Counted from the first letter of the stretch, positions 25,850 to 31,767 are shown. The stretch is DNA of 64,000 bases from Megascapheus bottae (GCA_024803745.1 JANJXV010000039.1:9640001-9704000), one strand, 5' to 3'. Notes: a model not told the origin generated them from the letters alone. A program made the numbers and translations.

Positions 25850-28449
25850 ACGCCTTCCCTGTGCTTTTTTGCTCAAGACTCTACCACTTGAGCCACAGTG
25901 CCAATTCTGATTTTTTTGGTAGTTAATTGGAGGTAAGAGTCTTACATCCATAAGACTCTTGCCCTGGACTGGGTTCAAACCATGATCCTCATATCCCAGT
26001 CACCTGGGATTACAGGTATGGCCACTGCCACCCAGCATGGATTTGTTGAAGGTTTGTTTGTATAAATACGGTTACAGGAAAGACATCATAAACATTGAAC
26101 AGCTGCATGGGCAGAGGCCTTTTTTCTTTTGGCTAATACTAGGTCTTGAACTCTGGCCCTGTCCCTGAGCTTTTCAGGTCAAGGCTAATGCTCTACTACT
26201 TGAGCCACAGTGCCACATCGAGTTTTCTGGTAGTTCATTGGAGCTGAGTCTTATGGATTTTTGTGCCCTGGCAAACTTTGAACCGAGATCCTCAGATCTC
26301 AGCCTCCTGAGTAGCTAGGATTATAGGTATGAGCCACAGCACTTGGCTCCCTTCGCTTTTTTTACTCAAGCAAGGATGGTGCTTCTCTGCCACTGGCACT
26401 TTATCACTTGAACGGTAGAGCTATACAAGCTTTTGGAGGGTTGAGATACAGTCTTAGCAACTTTGCTGCCCTGGCTGGCTTTGGACCATGATCTTCAGAT
26501 CTCAGCTTCCTAAACAGCTAGGATTACTGGCCTGAGCCCCTGTGCCTCGCTCAGTAGCTTTTTGTATAATGGAGTTAAGGAGGTAGAAAAGAGAAGTCAG
26601 TCATGCTCTGAGAGTTCCCCCTGAATTGGTCATCCATGCCAATCTATTTAGGCAGCTGGGTATTTGAGGCTTAAAAGGAGATACCCAAGCCAGAAGTTGC
26701 CTGTCATCCTAGCTACCCAGGAGACTGAGATCTGAGGATCATAGTTCAAAGCTAATCTGGGCAGAAAACTCCCAAGAAACTCTTACCTCCAATTAACCAC
26801 TAAGTCAGAAGTGGAAATGTGACTCAGGAGGTAGAGGGTTAGCTCTGAGCAGAAAAAGAAAACACACAAGGCCCTGAGTGAAAGCCTCATTACCGGCACC
26901 AAAAATAAACCAACCAACCAAAACAATTAAAAACATGTTCCCTAAAGATGTAAGAATTCGAGCTAGGCACTGGTGGTTCATGTCTATAATCTTAATTACT
27001 CAGGAGGTTGAGATCTGAGGATTGTAGTTCAAAGCCAGTCTGGGCAAGAAAGTCAATGAGACTTTGTTGTGGTTGTGGTGGTGGTGGTCATGGGGTTTGA
27101 ACTCTGGGCCTGGGTACTATTCCTGAGCTCTACCACTTTGAGACACAGCTTCACTTCTGGTTTTCTGGTAGTTAATTGGAGATAAGAATCTCCTGAATAG
27201 CTAGGATTACAGGCATGAGCCACTGGCACTCTGAGACATTTATCTCATAAGAATAAACTACTCAGAAAAAACCTGAATGGCCCTGTACCTCAAGTGGCAG
27301 AGAAGCTCAGGGATAGTAACCAGGCCCTGGGTTCAAGCCCAGGAGATACACACAAACACAGCCACACACTTCCAAAGATTGTGCCTCTTTCTGCATGAAA
27401 GACTCAGAGAGCCAGTGATGGGGGATGGGTGGCGGGAATGAAAGGAAAAGGGTTAAGAGGCCAGTAGAAGAAAGCAGAGCCCCTGGGATGGTCCTGGGAG
27501 AACTGTGGGGTTAAGGAAACTTTTCAAAGAATGTGGTGTGCACTGAGGCAGAGAAAGTGGAGCCAGCTGGAGGGTGGAGGTCTTTGAGGAAGGAATGCAG
27601 GCAGGACTGGCAGTAGAAGAGAGGGGCTGAGGAATCTGTCCAGGGGAGGACTTGGGTGTGTGGAGAGAAGATAAGGCATGAGGAGGTGTTTGGAGGAGGA
27701 CAGGGTGATGGATGGAGGAAGGGAAAGACAGAGGAGCCAAGGGAGTGCGCTGCTTAGCGGATTCGAATTTCAAAGCAATTCTTCTTGATAAAATATCCTC
27801 ACCAACATGCAGCTTTGAAAAATGGCCCCATGATAAGTGCTGGTGGGCTCAAGAGGCGGAGAGATCTGAGTGAGCATTGACGTTCAAAGCCAGCTGGTAC
27901 AGAGAAATCTGACTCTCCTTAAAGCCAGAAATGGAGGTGTGGCTCAAGTGGCAGAGCATCAGCCTTGAACAGGAAAAAAAAAGTCAAGCAAGAATTTGAG
28001 GCGCAGTGTACACACACAGAATTCTGTGTATGCATAAGCCCTCTTCCCCGTCTCCCACCCCCTCTGCTGTCCCCACAAATTTCAGGTTTCTATTTGAGTG
28101 TCCTGTGAAGGGTAAAGCTTCTACCTTAGCACTGGTTTAGTAGATGTCTTGCCATGACTGACAGCCTTCTTCCTTCCGCTCTTCTGTACAGCCTGGAAAG
28201 TGTGCCACATATTCTGTGGGAATGCAGAAAACCTACTCCATGATCTGCTTATCCATCGATGATGATGATAAAAGTTATAAAACTAAGAAGATCTCAAAGA
28301 AGCTGTCCTTTTTGAGTTGGGGTACCAATAAGAACAGACAGAAGTCAGCCAGCACACTGTATCTCCCAGCAGTCGGAGTGGCCAGACCTCAAATCAAGAA
28401 GAAGCTCCCGACTCCCTTTAGCCTGCTCAACTCAGACTCGCTGTACTAA
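867..28449 (+). CDS. RHPN2: RHPN2, rhophilin-2 (3' part, 13 exons; 5' end outside window)
   Basis: Rhophilin-2 is a cytoplasmic Rho-GTPase-binding scaffold (binds GTP-bound RhoA/RhoB) linked to actin stress-fibre control. Thirteen exons join in frame: 867-995, 5715-5790, 8904-8981, 9954-10078, 12340-12506, 16613-16800, 17906-18062, 19722-19841, 20410-20604, 21951-22027, 22927-23073, 24181-24336, 28192-28449. They encode 623 residues matching human RHPN2 (686 aa, recalled) from about residue 63 to the end. Seen: the tail of the HR1/REM coiled coil ([11 protein letters not shown]), a full BRO1 domain (from FTIPL to about the ninth exon), a PDZ domain with the carboxylate-loop motif GDLGFTLRG, and a basic C-terminus ([12 protein letters not shown]). 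All introns are GT-AG. The first two exons, with the start codon, should lie to the left. The PDZ domain and C-terminal wording distinguish it as RHPN2; RHPN1 is the only realistic alternative. No stops or frameshifts were seen. Confidence 0.95.
1446..1682 (+). mobile_element. B1-Geo SINE
   Basis: GGTAGCTCATG to CCAACAATTAG; full-length, diverged. The preceding 996-1445 shows no repeat or exon. Confidence 0.8.
2215..2472 (+). mobile_element. B1-Geo SINE
   Basis: CCAGGTGCTGGTGGCTCACG to a short (CA)n and A-rich tail. Confidence 0.8.
2473..2869. other. Intron DNA without recognised features
   Basis: I see no exon-like conservation or repeat here; plain RHPN2 intron. Confidence 0.5.
2870..3310 (+). 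mobile_element. B1-Geo SINE split by an IDL-Geo insertion
   Basis: Outer element 2870-3056 and 3256-3310; inner forward IDL-Geo 3057-3255. The broken site reads AAAAGCTAAGG on the left and AAATAGCTAAGG on the right, consistent with a TSD. Confidence 0.82.
3336..3530. repeat. CT-rich low-complexity tract
   Basis: About 195 bp of degenerate TCCC/TTCC/CTCT. Creates spurious open frames on both strands. Confidence 0.9.
3720..4300 (-). mobile_element. Three consecutive reversed B1-Geo SINEs
   Basis: Pieces at 3720-3860 (B1 part), 3900-4045 (broken by a T-run) and 4080-4300 (nearly full length, ending GGTGTTAGCCACCAGC). Confidence 0.75.
4305..5165. other. Repeat-free intron segment
   Basis: About 860 bp of RHPN2 intron with no SINE, the longest such stretch between the first two in-window exons. 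No splice-flanked family match was found. Confidence 0.5.
5172..5595 (+). mobile_element. Two forward B1-Geo SINEs with microsatellites
   Basis: 5172-5380 full element, then (CA)n 5388-5416 and (GGCAA)n to about 5447, then a truncated Geo piece 5467-5595 ending in an A-run. Confidence 0.72.
5715..5790 (+). CDS. RHPN2: RHPN2 exon (start of BRO1)
   Basis: Completes a split Glu codon, then [20 protein letters not shown]. Acceptor GTAG, donor GTAAAT. This is the HR1-BRO1 junction. Confidence 0.93.
5848..6172 (+). mobile_element. Old 7SL-like dimer with ID-like tail
   Basis: Two B1-like units (5848-5960 and 5965-6070, GCTGGGCATGGTGGCACC) then an ID-like GGGGCTGGTTATGTTGCTGA at 6094. Unlike the Geo-tailed SINEs; resembles B1-ID composites. 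Confidence 0.6.
6449..6657 (-). mobile_element. IDL-Geo SINE
   Basis: Long T-run then GGCCAGTCCTAGGCTTG to CTCCCGGCCC. Flanked by an old reversed B1-like piece (6335-6440) and a reversed B1-Geo piece (6663-6803). Confidence 0.85.
7208..7622 (+). mobile_element. SINE cluster including B1-Geo with duplicated Geo unit
   Basis: Reversed Geo piece 7208-7270 abuts a forward Geo piece 7271-7325 (an inverted pair). Then a B1-Geo 7329-7622 repeats the AGCCTTGAGCTGAAGAGCT...GGCCCAG unit, the same arrangement as at 600-760. Confidence 0.75.
7712..7888 (+). mobile_element. IDL-Geo SINE
   Basis: GGGGGCCAGGAGTTTGGCC to GGACTGGCC plus A-run. TSD AAACAATAGGTTT at about 7699-7711, with one mismatch at 7891-7903. 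Confidence 0.87.
7925..8078. repeat. B1-like fragment and GA-rich tract
   Basis: B1-like 7925-7990 (GGCCAGCCCGACTACATAATG) followed by purine-rich GA/GGGA sequence to 8078. Confidence 0.6.
8328..8525. repeat. Compound microsatellite (TTCC)n-(TCC)n-(TC)n
   Basis: (TTCC)n 8328-8395, (TCC)n 8396-8430, near-pure (TC)n 8431-8493, then degenerate TC. Polypurine on minus; could form triplex DNA. Confidence 0.93.
8535..8765 (-). mobile_element. B1-Geo SINE
   Basis: Starts at the end of the TC microsatellite; GGCTTAACTCAGGGCCTGGG to ATGAGCCTCCAGCACC. Confidence 0.8.
8904..8981 (+). CDS. RHPN2: RHPN2 exon (BRO1)
   Basis: Encodes [20 protein letters not shown] and LMDLRQ. Acceptor CTACAG, donor GTAGGT, phase 0 at both ends. 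Confidence 0.95.
9053..9309 (+). mobile_element. B1-Geo SINE with (TACA)n tail
   Basis: SINE 9053-9284, its A-tail replaced by ATACATACATACA repeats to 9309. Confidence 0.8.
9516..9738 (+). mobile_element. B1-Geo SINE
   Basis: GGCCCGGTGCTGGTGGTTCA to CAAGCGCCAC. Confidence 0.8.
9954..10078 (+). CDS. RHPN2: RHPN2 exon (BRO1)
   Basis: Encodes [19 protein letters not shown] to GLLFTW with the last Trp codon split. Acceptor TCTTAG, donor GTAAGG. An IDL-Geo SINE lies just 17 bp beyond the donor. Confidence 0.95.
10096..10313 (-). mobile_element. IDL-Geo SINE, young
   Basis: T-run then near-consensus element to CTCCCGGCCCA. Perfect TSD GTGGTTGAGATCTT at 10084-10097 and 10314-10327. Inserted just after an RHPN2 splice donor. 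Confidence 0.9.
10411..10862 (+). mobile_element. B1-Geo SINE split by a reversed B1-Geo
   Basis: Outer 10411-10503 and 10729-10862; inner reversed element 10505-10728. Broken site repeats as CTGTGAGGTTCT and CTGTGAGATTCT. Confidence 0.8.
10864..10904. repeat. (CA)n microsatellite
   Basis: About 20 CA units at the tail of the preceding SINE. Confidence 0.95.
11023..11196 (+). mobile_element. 5'-truncated B1-Geo SINE
   Basis: Starts within the B1 part (GTTTGAAGCCAGCCTGGGC) and ends CCAGGACTGACACC; followed by (AC)n at 11225-11271. Confidence 0.78.
11225..11271. repeat. (AC)n microsatellite
   Basis: About 23 AC units. Confidence 0.95.
11505..11556. repeat. G-rich minisatellite, G-quadruplex candidate
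   Basis: About three units of GAGCGGGGTGGGGGGG-like sequence; long G-runs on the RHPN2 sense strand. Confidence 0.8.
11716..11960 (-). mobile_element. B1-Geo SINE
   Basis: T-rich start, GGGGCTTGAACTCAGCCTGG to GCGTGAGCCACAGCGCC. TSD TCAGCTGAGG at 11703-11712 and 11961-11970. Confidence 0.85.
11971..12300 (-). mobile_element. L1-like 3' fragment split by IDL-Geo
   Basis: A-tailed retroposon read on minus (AACTGTGACC...ATTACCTTTATAACAACA). Inner reversed IDL-Geo 12034-12238 with TSD ATGAGTGCATTT. Same family as 12985-13325, 21190-21260, 33597-33715 and 35445-35585. L1 assignment is inferred. Confidence 0.65.
12034..12238 (-). mobile_element. IDL-Geo SINE
   Basis: Near-consensus copy, T-run to CTCCCGGCCC, inside the L1-like fragment. 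TSD ATGAGTGCATTT on both sides. Confidence 0.88.
12301..12329. repeat. (GTTT)n
   Basis: Seven units immediately before the RHPN2 acceptor at 12339. Confidence 0.9.
12340..12506 (+). CDS. RHPN2: RHPN2 exon (BRO1)
   Basis: Encodes [20 protein letters not shown] to AFQKAAG. Acceptor AACTAG, donor GTATGT. The usual pyrimidine tract is replaced by a (GTTT)n run at 12301-12329. Confidence 0.95.
12916..12953. repeat. (TG)n microsatellite
   Basis: About 18 TG units with one C interruption. Confidence 0.93.
12985..13325 (+). mobile_element. L1-like 3' fragment split by IDL-Geo
   Basis: Forward copy (GGGTGACATTGCC...TAACTTCTCTGTACATCACC...AATAATAAAAG). Inner forward IDL-Geo 13038-13222, flanked by AAAAGAAATGTACTCA and AAAAGAAATGTATTCA. 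Confidence 0.65.
13038..13222 (+). mobile_element. IDL-Geo SINE
   Basis: GGGGGCCAGGAGTGTGGCC to CACTGGCAAG plus A-rich tail; older than the copy at 12034 by its substitutions. Confidence 0.85.
13338..13565 (+). mobile_element. B1-Geo SINE
   Basis: GACATGGTGACTCATGCCTG to CCTCAGTACTGG. Confidence 0.78.
13603..13793 (-). mobile_element. IDL-Geo SINE
   Basis: Short T-run, GCCAGTCCTGCGCTTG to CTCTGGGCC. TSD CTGTCAGA on both sides. Confidence 0.83.
13945..14156 (-). mobile_element. B1-Geo SINE
   Basis: GGGGGCTGAACTCAGGACTG to CATGAGCCACCAGTGCCTGG. The following 14160-14460 holds no recognised feature. Confidence 0.78.
14585..14775 (-). mobile_element. B1-Geo SINE, truncated
   Basis: GGGGGTTGAACTGAGAGACT to TTGAGTAGCTAGGACC. 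A (CA)n precedes it at 14466-14492. Confidence 0.72.
15085..15570 (-). mobile_element. Reversed B1-Geo SINE split by another reversed B1-Geo
   Basis: Outer 15085-15140 and 15386-15570; inner about 15150-15385 (T-run, G-run, to GTGAGCCATAGTGCCTGGC). Broken site TATGAGGAGCT / TATGAGCTTCT. Confidence 0.75.
15594..15678 (+). mobile_element. Geo-type SINE fragment
   Basis: GCCTTGAGCCAAAAAGCTAA to CCCAGTGCTGGCAC. Confidence 0.6.
16000..16318 (-). mobile_element. Two reversed B1-Geo pieces
   Basis: 16000-16100 (Geo part only) and 16103-16318 (full, old). AT-rich TATG repeats flank at 15925-15999 and 16330-16455; another Geo scrap lies at 16466-16525. Confidence 0.65.
16613..16800 (+). CDS. RHPN2: RHPN2 exon (BRO1)
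   Basis: Encodes [20 protein letters not shown] to KVAQEAAK. Acceptor TTTTAG, donor GTGAGG. Confidence 0.95.
16801..17105. other. Intron DNA without recognised features
   Basis: No SINE or exon-like sequence seen in this RHPN2 intron stretch. Confidence 0.5.
17108..17803 (+). mobile_element. B1-Geo SINE split by reversed SINEs
   Basis: Outer forward pieces 17108-17205 and 17678-17803; between them a reversed IDL-Geo (17240-17424) and a reversed B1-Geo (17425-17675). Confidence 0.68.
17804..17854. repeat. (CA)n microsatellite
   Basis: About 25 CA units at the tail of the outer SINE. Confidence 0.95.
17906..18062 (+). CDS. RHPN2: RHPN2 exon (BRO1)
   Basis: Encodes [20 protein letters not shown] to FLMDHQ. 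Acceptor TTTCAG, donor GTAAGA. A (CA)n tract ends about 50 bp upstream. Confidence 0.95.
18373..18592 (+). mobile_element. IDL-Geo SINE
   Basis: TTAGGCATGTGGCCTAGTGG to CCAGGACCAG plus A-run. Confidence 0.82.
18620..18840 (+). mobile_element. B1-Geo SINE, old
   Basis: CACTGGTGGTTTATACCTG to GAGTTCAAACACAAG. Confidence 0.7.
19018..19202 (+). mobile_element. MIR SINE
   Basis: Contains the MIR core: CAGCTGTGTGACCTTG, then TTAGCTTCTCTGTGCCTC and TCATCTGTAA, with the downstream AAAGTGCTAG end. An ancient mammalian element, unlike the rodent SINEs around it. Confidence 0.85.
19203..19720. other. Repeat-free intron segment before an RHPN2 exon
   Basis: About 500 bp without SINEs. No further exon was recognised. 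Confidence 0.5.
19722..19841 (+). CDS. RHPN2: RHPN2 exon (BRO1)
   Basis: Encodes [20 protein letters not shown] to QQRQQL. Acceptor TCACAG, donor GTGCGT. Confidence 0.94.
20100..20330 (-). mobile_element. B1-Geo SINE
   Basis: T-run, then GATGCTTGAGCCCAAGGTC to CTCCTGAATAGCTAG; B1 end truncated. Lies about 80 bp before an RHPN2 acceptor. Confidence 0.75.
20410..20604 (+). CDS. RHPN2: RHPN2 exon (end of BRO1)
   Basis: Encodes [20 protein letters not shown] to LMEAPDIV. Acceptor CTGCAG, donor GTGAGT. Confidence 0.95.
20620..20915 (+). repeat. Degenerate minisatellite with GC-box-like units
   Basis: Irregular repeats of a unit like GTGCCTGTGGGCGGGGCCTA (20667-20690, 20810-20850, 20890-20910) in the intron right after an RHPN2 exon. 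Confidence 0.6.
21190..21260 (-). mobile_element. Very short L1-like 3' end retroposition
   Basis: About 70 bp: T-run, TTATTGTAATTAGTAAAAGG to GGTGCATTAA. Perfect TSD TAGTCTTTGTATCTT at 21174-21188 and 21261-21275. On minus it ends in ATTACAATAAA plus poly(A). Confidence 0.75.
21309..21536 (-). mobile_element. B1-Geo SINE
   Basis: T-rich start, GGGGCTTGAACTCTGGGCCT to GAGCCACCACGCCCAG. Perfect TSD CTTGCTTCCATTTTCT at 21293-21308 and 21537-21552. Confidence 0.9.
21654..21882 (-). mobile_element. B1-Geo SINE
   Basis: TACTGGGGCTTGAACTCAAG to GAGATACCAGTGCCC; ends about 70 bp before an RHPN2 acceptor. Confidence 0.8.
21951..22027 (+). CDS. RHPN2: RHPN2 exon (BRO1-PDZ linker)
   Basis: Encodes [20 protein letters not shown] and DYFQKL. 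Acceptor TTTTAG, donor GTATGT. Confidence 0.94.
22100..22285 (+). repeat. Probable ancient mammalian repeat
   Basis: GTGACTTATTATAAACAACA, TTCAAGGTCAGGGTGCTGGC and a following TCACAGATGGCC ring of a common old mammalian interspersed repeat. I cannot name the family. Confidence 0.4.
22330..22499 (-). mobile_element. IDL-Geo SINE, tail-truncated
   Basis: Begins inside the Geo monomer (GTGCTCAGGGCCTGAGCAC) and runs to CTCCCAGCCCC. Confidence 0.8.
22514..22860 (+). mobile_element. B1-like monomer followed by B1-Geo
   Basis: 22514-22645 is a plain B1-like unit (GTAATCATAGCACTTGGG); 22653-22860 is a forward B1-Geo. Confidence 0.7.
22927..23073 (+). CDS. RHPN2: RHPN2 exon (PDZ, first half)
   Basis: Encodes [20 protein letters not shown] and the PDZ carboxylate-binding loop region GDLGFTLRG, then [15 protein letters not shown]. 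Acceptor TCCCAG, donor GTAAGC. An IDL-Geo SINE begins about 25 bp after the donor. Confidence 0.95.
23097..23535 (-). mobile_element. IDL-Geo followed by B1-Geo, both reversed
   Basis: 23097-23290 IDL-Geo, near consensus, flanked by TCCTGTTCTT on both sides; 23301-23535 B1-Geo. Confidence 0.83.
23590..24125 (+). mobile_element. B1-Geo, then IDL-Geo split by a reversed IDL-Geo
   Basis: B1-Geo 23590-23733; outer forward IDL-Geo 23734-23856 and 24063-24125; inner reversed IDL-Geo 23857-24062. CTAGTCTT appears at both junctions. Confidence 0.8.
24181..24336 (+). CDS. RHPN2: RHPN2 exon (PDZ, second half)
   Basis: Encodes [20 protein letters not shown] to LLDSTSSM, including the PDZ GDYI strand and helix B. 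Acceptor TCCTAG, donor GTGAGT. Confidence 0.95.
24532..24735 (+). mobile_element. IDL-Geo SINE
   Basis: GGGGCTGGGAGTTTGGCCTA to CCAGGACTGGC plus A-rich tail. Confidence 0.88.
24785..25225 (+). mobile_element. B1-Geo SINE split by a second B1-Geo
   Basis: Outer 24785-24977 and 25166-25225; inner 24978-25165. Same orientation. Confidence 0.68.
25362..25542 (+). mobile_element. IDL-Geo SINE
   Basis: GGGGCTGGGAATAAGGCTTA to CCAGCACTGAC plus A-run. Confidence 0.83.
25813..26036 (-). mobile_element. (TG)n and reversed B1-Geo
   Basis: (TG)n 25813-25847 then B1-Geo 25850-26036, broken near its A-tail side by the microsatellite. Confidence 0.75.
26120..26552 (-). mobile_element. Two reversed B1-Geo SINEs
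   Basis: 26120-26348 and 26355-26552, the second older. Confidence 0.77.
26688..26910 (+). mobile_element. B1-Geo SINE
   Basis: CAGAAGTTGCCTGTCATCC to CATTACCGGCACC plus A-rich tail. Confidence 0.75.
26960..27352 (+). mobile_element. B1-Geo SINE split by a reversed B1-Geo
   Basis: Outer 26960-27062 and 27232-27352; inner reversed 27066-27230. Broken at the AATGAGACTTT site of the SINE linker. Confidence 0.75.
27355..27832. other. Repeat-free purine-rich intron segment
   Basis: GA-rich on plus, giving a long open frame on minus by composition. No family match recognised. Confidence 0.5.
27833..28020 (+). mobile_element. B1-Geo SINE, internally deleted
   Basis: GTGCTGGTGGGCTCAAGAGG to a CACACACAG tail. 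Confidence 0.65.
28192..28449 (+). CDS. RHPN2: RHPN2 terminal coding exon
   Basis: Encodes [20 protein letters not shown] to [11 protein letters not shown] with TAA at 28447-28449. Contains an acidic DDDD run followed by a lysine-rich KKISKK stretch. The extreme C-terminus is one residue shorter than my recollection of human. Confidence 0.96.
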   Translation, partial: PGKCATYSVGMQKTYSMICLSIDDDDKSYKTKKISKKLSFLSWGTNKNRQKSASTLYLPAVGVARPQIKKKLPTPFSLLNSDSLY

Positions 28450-28894
28450 GTACAATGTGGAAGAAACAGATGTTCACCCACTGGCCAGTCCAGGCCTTTC
28501 AATCTGTGCCATAGGAGAAAATACCTAAGTGTCGTCACCTCCAGTTTTATCCAGTATAGACTTGTCTTTGGTGAGCTTTTAGAGACATGACAAGAATCCT
28601 CTGGAAATCTATGGGAAGCACATTTGTTTAGAATTTCACTGTATTGCTGCAGATTATTTATTTTAGAAGGTATTGTACATAGAACATTGTCCAGACGATG
28701 ACCGCTCTTAATGATTTTAGTTAGGAACTAACAGAGGTAAACTGAGGTTACTTTACTACATCAGTGGTATTTCTAAGTGTCCAGGCTGGGATAAGCCCAT
28801 TCTTGATCTAGAGTCCAGCAGACCCCTGAATTAAAGATAGGTCAGGGCAATAAAGGATAGGGGAGTTTGTGTTACTAAAAATTTTGCCAACCTG

Positions 28895-29085
28895 GCCACT
28901 GTTGGCTTAGATCTGCAATCATAGCTACTCAGGAGGCTGAGATCTAAGGATCACTATTTGAAGCCAGCCTGGGCAGGAAAGTAAAGACTCTGACCCCTAA
29001 GGAAGCCTGAGTACCAGCCTTGAGCAAAAAAGGGTCAACACCTAGTCCCTAAGTTCAAGCCCCTAGAACCACATACACACACAGC
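28895..29085 (+). mobile_element. B1-Geo SINE in RHPN2 3' UTR
   Basis: GCAATCATAGCTACTCAGGA to CAAGCCCCTAGAACC. Confidence 0.75.
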
Positions 29086-29142
29086 CACAAATATGTTCCC
29101 CAAAACTATTTCCTCTGAAGAATTCATTACCTTGAAAGATTT

Positions 29143-29315
29143 TAGGGGCTGAGAGTATGGCCTAGTGGTAGAGGTCTTGCCTAGTATGTACAAAGCCCTG
29201 CGTTCAATTCCTTGGTACCATATACACAGAAAAAGCTGGAAGAGGTGCTCAAGTGGTAGAGCACTAGCTTGGGGACAGTGCCAGGCCCTGATTTCAAGCC
29301 CCAGGGCAGGAAAAA
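29143..29315 (+). mobile_element. IDL-Geo SINE in RHPN2 3' UTR
   Basis: GGGGCTGAGAGTATGGCCTA to CCCCAGGGCAGG plus A-run. Confidence 0.8.
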
Positions 29316-29756
29316 AATTTTTTTACTCTTCTACCAATGAATGCTATTTCTAGATCAAGTCTAGTGCCAAATTTATCTTATTTGTAGGTTTTTTCTTTTT
29401 CTTTTTTTGGTGGTGCTGGGGATTGAATCACTGCCAAAAATAAAGCAAAAAGAAAAACAATTTACAAGCAGCTTGTCCTTTAGTGTGACTCTACTTAGAA
29501 GTTGCTGGCCTAGCAGTGTTTAAAATGTGATTGTGTCGCCAGGATAGATACTATATTATTGAATACTCCAAACCTTACAACATCTTCCTCAAAATAAAAA
29601 GCACATAACTATGTATTTTATGTGTCTTAGGTAAGAGAGTAGGTCTATATTTTCTACGGTAAAAATGTCAGTGACTAAATTTTAAGCTGTATTTGACTTT
29701 TTTTTTTTTTTAAAAAACATTCTTAGCAGTTTGACTTCTTTGGCTTAAGAGGAATG

Positions 29757-29995
29757 ATGCTGGCTGGGCATGGTGGCTCACGCCTATAATCCTGGCTACT
29801 CAGGAGGCTGAGATCTGAGGATCAATGTTCCAAGCCAGCTCGGGCACTACAGAACGTGAGACTCTTATCTCCAGTTAACCCAAGATGAGAAATGGGGCTC
29901 TGACTCCAGGGCTAGGGTGGTAGCCTAGAGCTGAAGAGCTCATGGACAACACCCAGACCCAGAGGTCAAGCCCCACGACCCACAAAAAATAAAAA
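29757..29995 (+). mobile_element. B1-Geo SINE in RHPN2 3' UTR
   Basis: GGCTGGGCATGGTGGCTCAC to CACGACCCAC plus A-run. Flanks repeat GAATGATGCTG / GAATGACGCTG. Confidence 0.83.
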
Positions 29996-30194
29996 TGAAT
30001 GACGCTGTGACTCTTAAGGATGGATTCATGGCTGACATAGAGACCATGTTGCTTAGTATAGAGCACTGCAATCTTAGTTTCCAGAATTAATGAGACTTAG
30101 CCACATTTTTCTACTGTGCAATATCTTAAAGGAAGCAACCACCTGTGGAAAACGTGTCCCTGCTGTTCGTATGACTGTTTGTTGTAAATATATA

Positions 30195-30200
30195 AATAAA
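30195..30200 (+). terminator. Candidate RHPN2 poly(A) signal
   Basis: AATAAA preceded by TGTAAATATAT and followed by a T-rich region. Minus-strand AATAAA signals lie close by at 30226-30231 and 30280-30285 and could serve FAAP24. Confidence 0.5.
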
Positions 30201-30368
30201 TGCATTTATTCATCTGAATCAAGATTTTATTGCTTTCACTTCCCTCAAATCATCAATAGCATAGTTTTTTTTCTTGCATTTTATTTAAAAAATGACTAAT
30301 ATTTCACAAAATAAACTTTCGGATACATAGTATTTTTTTTTAATCACGTCATTATTAATTATATGTAT

Positions 30369-30598
30369 AACCTGGATGCCAGTGGCTCACACCTATAATC
30401 CTAGCTACTCTGGAGGCTGAGATCGGAGGATTCAGGTTCAAAGCTAGCCTTGCACAGAAAATCTAGAGGGCTCTTTATCTTTAATCAGCAAAAATGGAGA
30501 AATGGAGTTGAGACTCAAGTGGTAGAGCACCAACTTTGAATGGAAAAGCTGAGTTTGAATGGAAAAGTGTGAAGCAGAGTTCAAGACCTAATACGACC
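30369..30598 (+). mobile_element. B1-Geo SINE
   Basis: GGATGCCAGTGGCTCACACC to CAAGACCTAATACGACC; a short TTTGAATGGAAAAG duplication inside. Confidence 0.75.
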
Positions 30599-30599
30599 A

Positions 30600-30961
30600 G
30601 AACAAAAGATACAGAGGAAAGAGAATATACAGGGACATTATTTACATGGACAGTGGCCCCTAGAGCACAGGTCTACAGACAAGACCTGAAGATGCAAGCG
30701 ATTCATTATAGCTGTTTCCTAGAGATGTCCACAACTCTTGCCTGAAACCTTCCAAGACAGTTCTATGACAGGTGTGGGTCAAAACCCCTCATATGAGAGG
30801 TCCTAGCACACAAAAGTCGTGGCTGGTCCTTTTTGCCTTGGCAGACTGCTTGTCACAAGCAGTGAGACCTATATTCAAACCCAGACCTCAAAAAGAACCT
30901 CAAGGACTTGCCTGTCTTTTATTGTTTACTGTGAGAGGAAATCCTATTTCTTGGTTTGACT
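30600..30961. other. Intergenic DNA between RHPN2 and FAAP24
   Basis: No repeat recognised. A minus-strand AATAAA at 30918-30923 could serve FAAP24. Confidence 0.45.
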
Positions 30962-31440
30962 GGATAGTTGTACTGGTACTGAGACCTGAGGCCACCTCTT
31001 GCTTGGCCTTTTCAATCAAGGTTGGAGTTCTGCCACTAGAGCTACACTTCCACTTGTGACTTTTTACTGGTTAAATTGGAGATAGGAGTTTTATGGATTT
31101 GTCTGTCCAGGCTGCCTTTGAACTGCAATCCTCAGATCTCAGTCTCCTGAACAGCTGGGATTACAGGTGTGAACTACCAGTGCCCTCTCTTCTCCCCCTT
31201 TCCCTCCTCTGCTTCTCTCTCTCCTTGCCAGTCCTAGAGCATGAACTCAGGGCCTGGGTGCTGCCCTGAGCTGCTTTTGCTCAAGGTTAGCACTCTACCA
31301 CTAAAACTTCCCCTCCTTTCCCAGCTCCTGTTGGTAGTTGGAGATAAGAATCTTCTGCTCCAGTTGCCTTTGAATCACGATCTTCAGATCTCAGCTTCCC
31401 GATTAGATCAGATTACAGGTATGAGTCACCGGCACCTGAC
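30962..31440 (-). mobile_element. Two reversed B1-Geo SINEs
   Basis: 30962-31187 and 31218-31440. They lie in the probable FAAP24 3' UTR, in sense with it. Confidence 0.75.
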
Positions 31441-31515
31441 TGTTCCTTGATTTTTAAATAGGAAAAGCAGATCTAGGATCCTGTAGAAAACAACCGTAGT
31501 AGATGTGAAGTCAGG

Positions 31516-31767
31516 TCAACTGGATTGGGTGAAGAAGGCATAGATTTGCTGGGCCACCACTGGGCCTACCACGGGCTCCAGTTCTTTGACCGAAGCATTG
31601 CTGAGTTGTTGGATGCTTGGGAATTTCTGAAGGAGGAGGAGAGCTTTAACTTTTCCAACTCCTGGGATCTGTTGAACAGTTCGAACAAGGGAAGTTTCAG
31701 AAAGTCCTACCCGTGTTGTTTTCCTGAGGAAAGGGTTCTTTCTGGTCTCTTGGCTCTGCTCTTCCAC
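31516..31767 (-). CDS. FAAP24: FAAP24 last coding exon (tandem HhH)
   Basis: Encodes VEEQSQETRKNPFLRKTTRV and the (HhH)2 domain to FFTQSS, with TGA at 31518-31516. Acceptor TGGTCTAG. Confidence 0.95.
   Translation of the reverse strand: MEEQSQETRKNPFLRKTTRVGLSETSLVRTVQQIPGVGKVKALLLLQKFPSIQQLSNASVKELEPVVGPVVAQQIYAFFTQSS

Larger units (their letters stand above)
28450..30220 (+). other. RHPN2: RHPN2 3' UTR (probable extent)
   Basis: Follows the TAA. A good poly(A) signal AATAAA lies at 30195-30200 in an AT-rich end. Earlier AATAAA at 29593-29598 could give a shorter form. Three SINEs have landed inside (28895-29085, 29143-29315, 29757-29995). The end point is inferred. Confidence 0.55.

Noticed and set aside
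27453..27773. 106-aa Pro/Ser/Thr-rich minus frame
   Set aside because: Arises from a GA-rich intron segment; no splice context, no recognisable domain.
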